Origin: Chitinophaga sp. CF118
GTDB taxonomy: Bacteria; Bacteroidota; Bacteroidia; Chitinophagales; Chitinophagaceae
NCBI RefSeq assembly: GCF_900112615.1
Contig: NZ_FOMK01000001.1
Location: 1,116,001-1,180,000, forward strand
Length of the DNA: 64,000 bases
Direction of reading: 5' to 3'
The first letter of the stretch is position 1; each line of letters starts with the position of its first letter. Positions 36,981-45,739 of this stretch are shown here, piece after piece. The notes beneath the pieces were generated by a model. The model was not told the origin of the DNA. It searched no databases and was given only the letters and a program-made list of their open reading frames with translations. Made by a program: the position numbers and the translations under genes.

Positions 36981-39900
36981 TTACCCTGCTTCCTGTTCCT
37001 GTTTTACAGGTAGTATGATTGTAAATGTAGCGCCTTCCTTTTCACGGCTGTGTGCTGTAATAAGTCCGTTGTGTTTATCTACGATCTTGCGGGTAACTGC
37101 CAGGCCTATTCCTGTGCCCTCAAATTTGTCTTTCGTATGTAAACGCTGGAACAATACAAATATTTTATCGAGATATTTCTCGTCGAAGCCGATACCGTTA
37201 TCTGAGATTGTAATACAGGCATAAGACCCTGCCGGATCTGCCGGACTGTCGAACTGTTTATACTTAATACGTGATGCTGTGATGCTGATCATCGGCTGAA
37301 TATCTTTACGGGAGAATTTAAATGCATTGCTTAAAAGGTTCTGAAATACCTGCCGGAGCTGCCCTGGAACTGCTTCTATGATAGGTAACGAACCTACAGT
37401 AACAATTGCATTTTTCTCCTGTATAATTATTTCAAGGTCAGATAAGATCTCTTTAATGATCACTTCCAGGTTTACCTGCTCAAAGAAATTCACCTGTGAT
37501 AACCGGGAAAATTTTAACAAATCATTAATGAGGCTGGTCATACGGGAAGATGAATTAATAATGCGATCCAGATAGTCCATCGCCTTATCTTCCATATTAT
37601 CCTGATACCGTTCCCTCAGCATATTACCGAACATATGGATCTTACGCAGCGGCTCTTTCAGGTCGTGCGAAGCTACAAATGCATATTGTTGCAGTTCCGT
37701 ATTGCTGGATTCCAGTTCCTGGTTCGCCTTCTGTAAAGCAGTAGTACGCTCCATCACCCGTTGTTCCATCAGTTCTGCCAGCGTTTTTTGTTCATGGATA
37801 TCTGTGCTGGTACCTACCCATAAAATAGCCACCCCACTCATATCTTTCTGTGCGCGGCCCCTCATCAGGAACCAGTTATACAGGTTATCATAGCGTTTAA
37901 GACGCAATTCCGTAGAAAAATCTTCTTTACTTTTTACTGCAGTATTCCAGGTATCATTCCATACGGACAGATCATCCTGATGAATAATGTCATTCCATCT
38001 TTTCTCTTTGATAGATTCGAATGAAAGTCCTGTATAGGTAATGAACTGCTGATTCACGAAATTGATCTCACCATTGGGCATGGCCGTCCACAGGATGAGT
38101 GGCATAGATTCAGCCAGGAATCGTTTTTCTTCCATATTAACGATTGCCAGCTCCTCCGCTTCACGGAGGATGGTCACATCCATCATAGACCCCAGCATAC
38201 GGTAAGGGGTGGCGTATTCGTCCAGCATCAGGTAGCCCCTGTCCAGCACATGCGCATAGGATCCATCTGATCTGCGCAGGCGATACCCTTCAGACCATTG
38301 GCTTTGTTTTGTACTGACAGCACGGGTAATACTTTCATGTATCCGGTCGCGGTCATCGGGATGAATGTTTTCCAGCCAGAAACTGCGACCGGATGTTTTA
38401 TTATCCCTGGAATATCCGTAAACGCTGTAAAAGTTATCACTCCACCATACCTCATTATTGGTAAGGTTCCAATCCCAGATAGTATCGTTGGTGGCCTGGG
38501 ATACCATACGGAAACGTTCTTCGCTTTGTGTGAGTTCGTGCGTTCTTTCCAGTACTTTATCTTCCAGTGCCGCATTCAGGATGCGTAGACTTTCCCTTGC
38601 CTGTACCAGCTCATTGTAATTCCTGCGCAAACGGTCTTCTGTATCTTTCTTCTCTGTAAGGTCATTACAGGTGATCACAATACCATCCTGTGTTTTAACG
38701 GCTGCCAGTTCAAACCAGGCATCCTGTCTGTTCAGTTCTGTTTTAAATTCTGTATGCAGCATCCTGCCTTTACCCGCTACCTGTACATATTTTTCAAACA
38801 ATCCCTGTTGCGTCAACTGGGGCAATGATTCTAACATAGAAACATCCCTGGGCATGTTTTTACCCAATAAACGGGACGCTGCTTTATTAGCAGTTAGCAA
38901 CCTGAAATCAGTCACAATACCTTTAGCTGATGTAATTGCCTTAAAGGCCATGATCACACTGGTACTGGCATTAAATACGCCTTTTAGCAGCATGTCCAGT
39001 TCCTTAATGGCAGTGATATCTACAAAGGTGATCACTACGCCGTCCGTTTGTTTATCCTGACGGATATAAGGCATGATCTTCATCAGGTGTATATTGCCAT
39101 TGCTCAGCACCATTTCTTTTTCCAGGGTATCCTTATTCAGTATCACCGTATTAATATCATCAATGAGGCTATCCTGCTGAATATTTGTGGAAATATGATT
39201 AATAGGACGACCTATATCCGTAGGAATAAGATTGATCATTTTTACTGCAGCAGGATTAAACTTGCGGATGCGGAGCCTTGCATCTACAAATACCTGTCCT
39301 ATATCCGTGCTACGGAAATAGTTATTCATATCGTCGTTCAACTCTATCAGTTCTTTTATTTTCAGCTGATGTTCGGTGTTCAACGTATGAAGCTCTTCGT
39401 TCAATGATTGCAGTTCTTCATTGCTGGATTGCAGTTCCTCATTGGCAGAGAGTAGTTCTTCATTGCTCGACTGTAACTCTTCATTGGAGGTTTCCAATCC
39501 TTCGATAGCCATTTGCAGGTTGGTTCTTGTTTCGCCCAGTTCTGCCTCCAATAATAAAATATGCTCGTTTACTCCCCCGGTATGTATATCAGAGATATCT
39601 GTATGATCAAATACAATAGTCTTCTCCGGTTCTTCACCAAATACGATAAGTGTGTTAACTCCTGGTTTGATCAGCATATTCACTACCCGTAAGCCTTCTT
39701 TTGTATTCAGTTTCACTCCTTTGACGGGCACTTTCTGTTCTGTTTTCCAGGCCTGCCGCAATGCCATATTCAATGTCATAGCAAGATCTGCAGGGACCAT
39801 TTTCAGCAAATTCAGGTTCAGCTTCTTTTCCGGGAGGGAAAGATATTTTTTATAATTTCCTATTGCTTCGCGGATCTCGTAATTCTTATCTATATAAACG

Positions 39901-41465
39901 GCGGCATAACCGTAGTCATCTGCCATCACCTGGCGGAACTCTTCAAGCAGTTCAGCAGCTACCCGCTTTTCGGGTGCTACCATTCCATTGGCACTGGTCC
40001 GCATTTCACGCGCCTTCCGGATGTATTCTAACGGGCTATACAGATTTTCCGGTGGTGCCCCCCGTAAGTTCTCACTCTTTCTGTAGATCTTCCATTTAGA
40101 GCTCACTTCTTCCAGTCCGCCACGAATTACTGTCGCAGACTCGCTGGGACCTAGAAACAGGTAGCCACCGGTATTCAATGCAAAATGAAGAGATGCTAAT
40201 ACCTGGCGTTGCAGCACATTGTCCATATAAATAAGCATATTCCGGCAGGTGACCAGGTCATTTTTTATAAATGGAGGATCTTTCAGGATATTATGCCGGG
40301 CAAATACAATCTGTTTACGCAGGCGCGGAACGATCTGATATTTATTTTCTTCTTTCAGGAAGTATTTTTTGAGGATGGCTGGGTCTAACACATTTACCGC
40401 AGCTGCCGGATAAGAACCTCTCGCTGCATATTCAATGGCATTACTGTCTATATCCGTAGCAAAGATTTTTATATCCAACCATTTGTTCCGTTTTTGCAAA
40501 CACTGATCCAGAAGGATGGCAATAGAATATACTTCTTCACCGGTACTACAGGCAGTCACCCATATTTTCAGGATGGCACCTTCTTCTTTCTCCTCTATCA
40601 GTTTACTCAGGATCTGATCTTTTATTACCTCAAAGGCACCTTTATCCCGGAAAAAGCGGGTCACGCCAATCAGGAAATCCTGTGCCAGCAGTTTATTTTC
40701 TTCAGGATTCTGGCGCAGTACCTGCAGATAATCTTCCAGTGTATTTAAATTAAACTGGGTCATACGCCGGGCAATGCGCCGTGTAATAGTAGGCGATTTA
40801 TAATGATGAAAATCCTGTCCGCTATTCTCTCTTACAAGTTGGAATACTTCGGGTAACAATTCTTCATCTATTTTTCCATTAAATACCTGTACAGGCATAT
40901 CCTGGATTAAGTTATAGATCTCTCCGGGCATAAATTCCGGAGCCAGCACATAATCTATATTTTCAGAATTGATAGCACTCCTGGGCATCCCATCAAACCG
41001 GGCTGATTCTGGATCCTGCACCATCACCATACCACCGGCTTTTTTTATGGCTCCCGCACCGCGGGTACCATCAGTTCCCGTACCAGACAGGATAATACAG
41101 ATGGCATAACGACCCTTATCTTTAGCGAGAGAAAATAAAAAAGTATCTATGGCAGTGTTAGGTCTTTTTCCGGCAGGCTTTTGCTGGAGTTGCAAACGGC
41201 CCTGGTCAATGATGATTTCTTTATTGTTGGGAATAACATATACACAATCGCTCTCAACAGGCATATCCTTCTCTACTTCCCGTACTTTCATATTCGTATG
41301 CTTGGACACCAGTTCCACCAGCAGGCTCTTATAGTCCGGGGATAGGTGCTGTATGATCACGAAAGAAAGATTGCCGTACTCCGGCATATTATCAAAAAAT
41401 TCATGAATCGCTTCCAATCCCCCGGCTGAGGCCCCAATTGCTATTATGTAGTTAGCTTTTTTCAT
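36981..41465 (-). CDS. CheB/CheR-PAS hybrid sensor histidine kinase
   Basis: A 1494-residue cytoplasmic fusion protein. Domains in order: CheB methylesterase (about 5-190, with GASAGG, QHL and LSGTGTDGTRG holding the Ser-His-Asp triad), CheR methyltransferase (about 205-470, VTACSTGEEVYSIA for SAM), an Asn/Glu/Leu coiled coil of repeated SSNEELQS units (about 655-715), several PAS domains (about 730-1250, such as FRMVSQATNDTIWDW), a HisKA domain with the phospho-His in FVASHDLKEPLRKI (about 1265-1330), and a HATPase (about 1375-1490, NLLSNAFKFSRK, ISDNGIGFDEKYL, GTGIGLAV). ATG 41465 is preferred over the TTG at 41468. It has no receiver domain of its own, so the response regulator nearby is a candidate partner. 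Confidence 0.93.
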   Translation of the reverse strand: MKKANYIIAIGASAGGLEAIHEFFDNMPEYGNLSFVIIQHLSPDYKSLLVELVSKHTNMKVREVEKDMPVESDCVYVIPNNKEIIIDQGRLQLQQKPAGKRPNTAIDTFLFSLAKDKGRYAICIILSGTGTDGTRGAGAIKKAGGMVMVQDPESARFDGMPRSAINSENIDYVLAPEFMPGEIYNLIQDMPVQVFNGKIDEELLPEVFQLVRENSGQDFHHYKSPTITRRIARRMTQFNLNTLEDYLQVLRQNPEENKLLAQDFLIGVTRFFRDKGAFEVIKDQILSKLIEEKEEGAILKIWVTACSTGEEVYSIAILLDQCLQKRNKWLDIKIFATDIDSNAIEYAARGSYPAAAVNVLDPAILKKYFLKEENKYQIVPRLRKQIVFARHNILKDPPFIKNDLVTCRNMLIYMDNVLQRQVLASLHFALNTGGYLFLGPSESATVIRGGLEEVSSKWKIYRKSENLRGAPPENLYSPLEYIRKAREMRTSANGMVAPEKRVAAELLEEFRQVMADDYGYAAVYIDKNYEIREAIGNYKKYLSLPEKKLNLNLLKMVPADLAMTLNMALRQAWKTEQKVPVKGVKLNTKEGLRVVNMLIKPGVNTLIVFGEEPEKTIVFDHTDISDIHTGGVNEHILLLEAELGETRTNLQMAIEGLETSNEELQSSNEELLSANEELQSSNEELQSLNEELHTLNTEHQLKIKELIELNDDMNNYFRSTDIGQVFVDARLRIRKFNPAAVKMINLIPTDIGRPINHISTNIQQDSLIDDINTVILNKDTLEKEMVLSNGNIHLMKIMPYIRQDKQTDGVVITFVDITAIKELDMLLKGVFNASTSVIMAFKAITSAKGIVTDFRLLTANKAASRLLGKNMPRDVSMLESLPQLTQQGLFEKYVQVAGKGRMLHTEFKTELNRQDAWFELAAVKTQDGIVITCNDLTEKKDTEDRLRRNYNELVQARESLRILNAALEDKVLERTHELTQSEERFRMVSQATNDTIWDWNLTNNEVWWSDNFYSVYGYSRDNKTSGRSFWLENIHPDDRDRIHESITRAVSTKQSQWSEGYRLRRSDGSYAHVLDRGYLMLDEYATPYRMLGSMMDVTILREAEELAIVNMEEKRFLAESMPLILWTAMPNGEINFVNQQFITYTGLSFESIKEKRWNDIIHQDDLSVWNDTWNTAVKSKEDFSTELRLKRYDNLYNWFLMRGRAQKDMSGVAILWVGTSTDIHEQKTLAELMEQRVMERTTALQKANQELESSNTELQQYAFVASHDLKEPLRKIHMFGNMLRERYQDNMEDKAMDYLDRIINSSSRMTSLINDLLKFSRLSQVNFFEQVNLEVIIKEILSDLEIIIQEKNAIVTVGSLPIIEAVPGQLRQVFQNLLSNAFKFSRKDIQPMISITASRIKYKQFDSPADPAGSYACITISDNGIGFDEKYLDKIFVLFQRLHTKDKFEGTGIGLAVTRKIVDKHNGLITAHSREKEGATFTIILPVKQEQEAG

Positions 41466-41594
41466 CAAGGGTTATTTATCCTATTAACCATTTTCATACC
41501 AAAAAAACTACTGGTATGAGCATGTATTAATTCAATTATTCCAGGATAAAATTGCGGAGATGTACGGCTATTCTCATTGCCGGGGGATTGCACT

Positions 41595-42167
41595 CTAGAT
41601 ATTGGATTGTGCCCAGAGTTTAAATTTGAGGAAAGTATCTTCAACTGTCCCGATTAATCTTGCCTTTTGTGCATCGGTACCGTTATAGCCGTCCAGGTAA
41701 TGAACAAGACTATCCCACATGGTTTGGGTATTGCTGCTATATCCCTCAAAGAAGGTTATGGCCTTGGGTAATTCAGGTATTAACAGGTTATCAGTAAGTA
41801 TCCGGGCTATCGCTTGTCCACCCAGGGCAAATCGTTCCAGTGCATATAAAGCACCCAAAGCCTGGCAGGCATCAGTTATTTCGGGAATTCCGGTACATAA
41901 ATGTGATGGTTCAACAGGAGATCCGCTAATAACAGCCATATCCTGCAGCAAGAGGGGAGCCTTTCGCCGGTGCTCAAAGCCTACAGAGAAACTGGTATCC
42001 AGATGGGCTGCAATATGCTGCTCTAACGGGTAGTAATATCCGTAAAACAATTGCAGCAGACTCATATATTCAGAAGGTGTACTTACTTGTTTAATTCTGG
42101 AAATGAATATGTTTTCCAGTTCCTGGTAAAGCGTTTCAGTGCTTTCCCTTATGTATTTAATCATCAT
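41595..42167 (-). CDS. Heme-oxygenase-like protein lacking the proximal histidine
   Basis: A 190-residue protein with the heme oxygenase fold. It aligns with bacterial heme oxygenases in the first helix (IRESTETLYQELEN), in SEYMSLLQLFYGYYYPLEQ and in YALERFALGGQAIARILTDN, where the enzymes have the distal-helix glycines (LGG). At the position of the heme-binding His of the first helix there is Tyr14. Classical activity (heme to biliverdin, Fe and CO) may therefore be lost or changed. It lies 66 bases downstream of the response regulator and upstream of the kinase gene. ATG 42167 follows an earlier TTG in the frame. It may supply or bind a tetrapyrrole. Confidence 0.75.
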   Translation of the reverse strand: MMIKYIRESTETLYQELENIFISRIKQVSTPSEYMSLLQLFYGYYYPLEQHIAAHLDTSFSVGFEHRRKAPLLLQDMAVISGSPVEPSHLCTGIPEITDACQALGALYALERFALGGQAIARILTDNLLIPELPKAITFFEGYSSNTQTMWDSLVHYLDGYNGTDAQKARLIGTVEDTFLKFKLWAQSNI

Positions 42168-42235
42168 CAAATATAGGTTTAGTACTGATGATTAAAATTA
42201 CGATGAATAAATATGCTGACGGTGTGGAATAATTT

Positions 42236-42685
42236 CTACGGGAGTTGTACCACTGTGAACCAGTATGTATGAAGCATGCGGGTGAATGCTACCAGGTCTG
42301 AAAAATTTGCGGGTTTAATCGAGTAACTGTTCACGCCAAGTTCATAACATTTAGTGATGTCCTTTGCTTCTGTTGAAGTAGTGAGAATAATGATAGGTAC
42401 CCATTTCAGGTTGATATGTTCTTTGATTTCACGTAGTGCTTCACGCCCGTCTTTACGGGGCATATTCAGGTCAAGTAATATAATATTGGGGAAGGGATAT
42501 TTTTCTTCATCAGAATACTTACCATGTCTGTTCAGATAATACATTAACTCTTCTCCGTTCTCCACAAAATGTAATTCTGCTTCAGCACCACTTTCTTCAA
42601 ATGCAACTTTAATCAGTTCCCTGTCATCTGCGTCGTCATCTGCCACGAGTATACATTTCCTGGTACGTTGCACCTTTCTGATCAT
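42236..42685 (-). CDS. Rcp1-type response regulator, receiver only
   Basis: A 149-residue single receiver domain. Acidic pocket residues are in VADDDADDRELIK, the phospho-accepting Asp in IILLDLNMPRKDG, the conserved Thr in IILTTSTEAKD, and the Lys in NSYSIKPANFSD. The length and the inserted loop (NRHGKYSDEEKYPFPN) are typical of the Rcp1 group, which receives phosphate from phytochrome-like kinases. No output domain is present. It is the first gene of a same-strand group with the heme-oxygenase-like gene and the CheB/CheR kinase, which is the likely phosphodonor. Confidence 0.9.
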   Translation of the reverse strand: MIRKVQRTRKCILVADDDADDRELIKVAFEESGAEAELHFVENGEELMYYLNRHGKYSDEEKYPFPNIILLDLNMPRKDGREALREIKEHINLKWVPIIILTTSTEAKDITKCYELGVNSYSIKPANFSDLVAFTRMLHTYWFTVVQLP

Positions 42686-42741
42686 CCAATTCTAAAATTT
42701 AACGGCTAAATTTACTTAAATAATGTCGCAAAATAGCACGT

Positions 42742-42810
42742 AAGTGTGAAATTGTGCCTTCGCAGTCCCGGGATATAAATCCCAGGACTACTTTGAAGGA
42801 CTTTACACTT
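42742..42810 (-). ncRNA. Multi-part stem-loop ahead of the response regulator
   Basis: Nested complementary segments: AAGTGT/ACACTT (42742-42747, 42805-42810), CCTTC/GAAGG (42757-42761, 42795-42799), and an 11-base pair AGTCCCGGGAT/ATCCCAGGACT with one wobble around the loop ATAA (42764-42789). It lies 57 bases upstream of the response regulator start, in the 288-base gap after the S41 gene. It may be a leader RNA element, the terminator of an upstream gene, or a relic of a small repeat; there is no long T-run. Confidence 0.4.
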
Positions 42811-42973
42811 TTAAGAATGATATTATTGAAGTCAAAATCGGGGGTAACAAGTGTTGTTATTTAAGGAAGCTAAGCAAAGCTACCATCCCTGATTTCAAAA
42901 AGCAGATCGGATCGGGAAAAAACATTACGCAATAAGGAAATCCCATGTTTAACAGGGGATTGATAATGATTGC

Positions 42974-44470
42974 TTAACGGAACTTCGCCCTATTCTCTAT
43001 CATCCCATTAAAAGAAGACGGTCCCATGTGAATAAGCGGACTGGATTCCACATTTCCTGTACGACCGGAAGGATTCCCACTGATATAAGAAAGGGCCGCA
43101 GCCAGACAGTTTTCTGAAGGATCTCCGAAATCATGGGTTATATCATCATTGGCAGAGATATCAGGCGTCATACCATGAAAATAATCTCCTTCACCGCTGG
43201 AATTCTGCATGGTAAAACTAGACATGTAAACGGTATAGGCATCTATCTTAATACCAAAGAAACCTACCGGTTTCCCATAGGTTTGCTGTCCTACCAGCTT
43301 CACAGGCATATAAGGTTTCAAACTGTTGATAGTGAGTTCACTGGCAGATGCCGTGCCCCCGCTTACAATAAATACCACCTGTTTTACAGTTTGCAATGTG
43401 CCTTCTTTTTTAAACGTATAAGTGTTTCCGGACACAGAATAATCTATATCAGCATAAGTAGCATTACGCCCCTGGTAAGTAACTGGTTTACCATTTGCAT
43501 CCAGGTAAAGTTGTTGCTTCAGAATAGGAGCCTTCCCATTCTGCAGTAATGTGTTGAAATACTCTGTGTACATCACCTTTCCGTTCAGGGCGGAAGGCGC
43601 TACCAGATTCACCAGGTCTTCTGCCGCCTGGGTGTACCCTCCCCCATTATACCTGAGGTCTATTACCAATGCCGTAACACCTGCTGTTGCAAAAGTGCTG
43701 AACACTTCTTTCAATGCCGGTGTAAAACTGGCAGGTGCAGAAAATCTGCTTACGGCCACATATCCTACCTTTTGTGTACCAGCAGTTAATACCGTATCCT
43801 TAAATACAGGATTAGTGGTATAATCATGTTGTGTCAATGTTACATTACTTGTTGTTCCATTGCCCTTCTTTACCGAAAGAGTAACAGTCGATTGCGCCAA
43901 TGCTGCATCAACATATGAAGATGAACTGGACGAGATTGTATTGCCATTTACAGCCAGGATCTGATCTCCTCTTACCAGGCCGGCATCATCGGCTGCGGAA
44001 ACCGGATTTACATAACGTATCCGGATATCAGAAGCCGATACAGCCGTCAGTGCAAGACCAAAATCATCTCCCTTATCAGCCAGAGATACAGAACCTGAGG
44101 TACCGGTAGTGGGACTTCCCTCTTCCATAAAGGAATACTTGGGCCTACCAGGATACCCTGAATACTCATAAGGATTACCGGTGGAAGGGTTAATTTTATA
44201 TTGGGTGATGAGGAAAAGTTCTTTCTCATAATTACTCAATACATCCCCACCGGTAGCATACTGCCGTGGGTTAAAGGTGGCGTAATCCGGCAAGGCATCA
44301 TACCAGAGATACATCTCTTTAGCATAGAGAAAAAGGGAATCCAGTGTAAGCTGTTCCCTGCTACCTTCCGCAGGTGTTACAGGAGCATCATCGGTCTTAT
44401 TGTCTTTCCTGCAAGCCATGAATGTAGAGGCAAGGAAAATTACTAGTATGAGGGAATAAATCGTTTTCAC
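42974..44470 (-). CDS. S41-family peptidase lipoprotein with PDZ domain
   Basis: A 498-residue lipoprotein (lipobox ASTFMAC) of the C-terminal-processing peptidase family S41. It has a PDZ domain at about residues 155-230 (VSAADDAGLVRGDQILAVNG) and the protease core with the catalytic Ser in FIVSGGTASASELTINSL and the Lys in VGQQTYGKPVG. It starts with GTG at 44470. Such proteins trim or degrade envelope proteins. It is separated from the HmuY gene by a terminator and is transcribed on its own. The substrate is unknown. Confidence 0.9.
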   Translation of the reverse strand: MKTIYSLILVIFLASTFMACRKDNKTDDAPVTPAEGSREQLTLDSLFLYAKEMYLWYDALPDYATFNPRQYATGGDVLSNYEKELFLITQYKINPSTGNPYEYSGYPGRPKYSFMEEGSPTTGTSGSVSLADKGDDFGLALTAVSASDIRIRYVNPVSAADDAGLVRGDQILAVNGNTISSSSSSYVDAALAQSTVTLSVKKGNGTTSNVTLTQHDYTTNPVFKDTVLTAGTQKVGYVAVSRFSAPASFTPALKEVFSTFATAGVTALVIDLRYNGGGYTQAAEDLVNLVAPSALNGKVMYTEYFNTLLQNGKAPILKQQLYLDANGKPVTYQGRNATYADIDYSVSGNTYTFKKEGTLQTVKQVVFIVSGGTASASELTINSLKPYMPVKLVGQQTYGKPVGFFGIKIDAYTVYMSSFTMQNSSGEGDYFHGMTPDISANDDITHDFGDPSENCLAAALSYISGNPSGRTGNVESSPLIHMGPSSFNGMIENRAKFR

Positions 44471-44540
44471 GGGAATGTATTTAAATGAATCTGGAAATTA
44501 CGATTATTTACCATGTTATTACAGCAGTTAATATGAATAT

Positions 44541-44571
44541 ACAAAAAACCCCGGCAATAATACCGGGGTTT
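44541..44571 (-). terminator. Intrinsic terminator of the HmuY/HmuR unit
   Basis: Perfect nine-base arms AAACCCCGG (44546-44554) and CCGGGGTTT (44563-44571); on the minus strand it ends in a T-run down to 44541. It lies about 105 bases after the HmuY stop. Confidence 0.88.
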
Positions 44572-44675
44572 CTGGTGTAGTTAACTGTATCTATACGAAG
44601 CAGTTGATCTCAACATTAACTAATCTTCTTATAGTTGAAATGTAAATAGTGATAGTTACCCAGGGTACAGTCACA

Positions 44676-45704
44676 TCAACTGGCTGCCTTTACCAACTTG
44701 TATTCAACCACAGGTACGCCTCTGGTTCCTCCATCATTTAATCCCATGCTTACAAATTTCAGTTTGTAATAATTACCGGCAGGATCTTTTACAACAAAGA
44801 AATAATTGTAGTAAATCCCTGCGGTAGCTGCAGGACTGGTTGCTCTCCAACTGCTGCCAATAGCATCGCGTGTAGAAGAAAATGTAAGTCCCGATAGATT
44901 TGCCGCTGCAAAATTGGTATAACTAATAGTTGTAGTATCTACTTTTACTGCCTGTACACCCGCCAGGTTATTAATCACCACAAAGTCTGAGAAGAAATAA
45001 GGGAAAGTAGCTGTATAATATGCTGCATAAGACCATGCAAAATCCCACTCAGCTTTCCTGGGTTCAACTGTTACATTCGCTCCGCTTTCAAGTGAATAAA
45101 ATACAAAGTTGTAATCAGAAGCCTTTGCAATTGTTGCTGTTTTGATAGTTGTTTCAGCAAGTTTGGCGTACTGCAGTGTATAACCTGTGCTGCTGCGTGA
45201 AACACGGATTTTGTACCATGTAGTACCATCAGTAGCACTGGCTGTTTCCGGTTTTACCAGGTATACTTTATTATCAGCATCGGTAGCAGATACTTCTGCA
45301 ATTACTGTTTTAGTTAAATCTCCGAATACATCATCTATCATGCTCAATGTACCCGCACCCTGACCAATAGCAAGGCTCACACCCGCTGTATCTGCAATAC
45401 CTACCTGTGTGATATCTGTTTTAGTTAGTGCAACAGCACTCATACTACTAAAGCCATTCAGAATAACCCGGTAAGTGGATCCGCTGTAAAAACCGAGTGA
45501 CCAGCTGGCACGGGCAACATCCGTCTGTTTATCTGCACTCATATCTGCATACACCGTATTGGGAGCGCCCGTACCACCACCGCCTTCCAGTGTTAGTTGC
45601 GATCCGTCTGAAGGTGGTATTACAACTGTTGTATCATCATCATTTGAACATGCACTAAATAATGCGGCAGTAGAAAGTACAAGGAAAAGTCTGCTTAATT
45701 TCAT
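44676..45704 (-). CDS. HmuY-family heme-binding lipoprotein
   Basis: A 342-residue lipoprotein (lipobox LFSAC at Cys19) of the HmuY family. The mature part begins with an acidic and Gly-rich region (NDDDTTVVIPP, EGGGGTG) and continues with all-beta text such as RASWSLGFYSGSTYRVILN, WDFAWSYAAYYTATFPYFFSDF. HmuY-type proteins sit on the surface and pass heme to the TonB receptor. Many such proteins are annotated only by fold and may bind other ligands. It begins 35 bases after the HmuR-like receptor stop and ends with a terminator, so the pair is one transcript. Confidence 0.85.
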   Translation of the reverse strand: MKLSRLFLVLSTAALFSACSNDDDTTVVIPPSDGSQLTLEGGGGTGAPNTVYADMSADKQTDVARASWSLGFYSGSTYRVILNGFSSMSAVALTKTDITQVGIADTAGVSLAIGQGAGTLSMIDDVFGDLTKTVIAEVSATDADNKVYLVKPETASATDGTTWYKIRVSRSSTGYTLQYAKLAETTIKTATIAKASDYNFVFYSLESGANVTVEPRKAEWDFAWSYAAYYTATFPYFFSDFVVINNLAGVQAVKVDTTTISYTNFAAANLSGLTFSSTRDAIGSSWRATSPAATAGIYYNYFFVVKDPAGNYYKLKFVSMGLNDGGTRGVPVVEYKLVKAAS

Positions 45705-45739
45705 AAAATCCTCTTTAAAATTATATGTATGTTTAGTGT

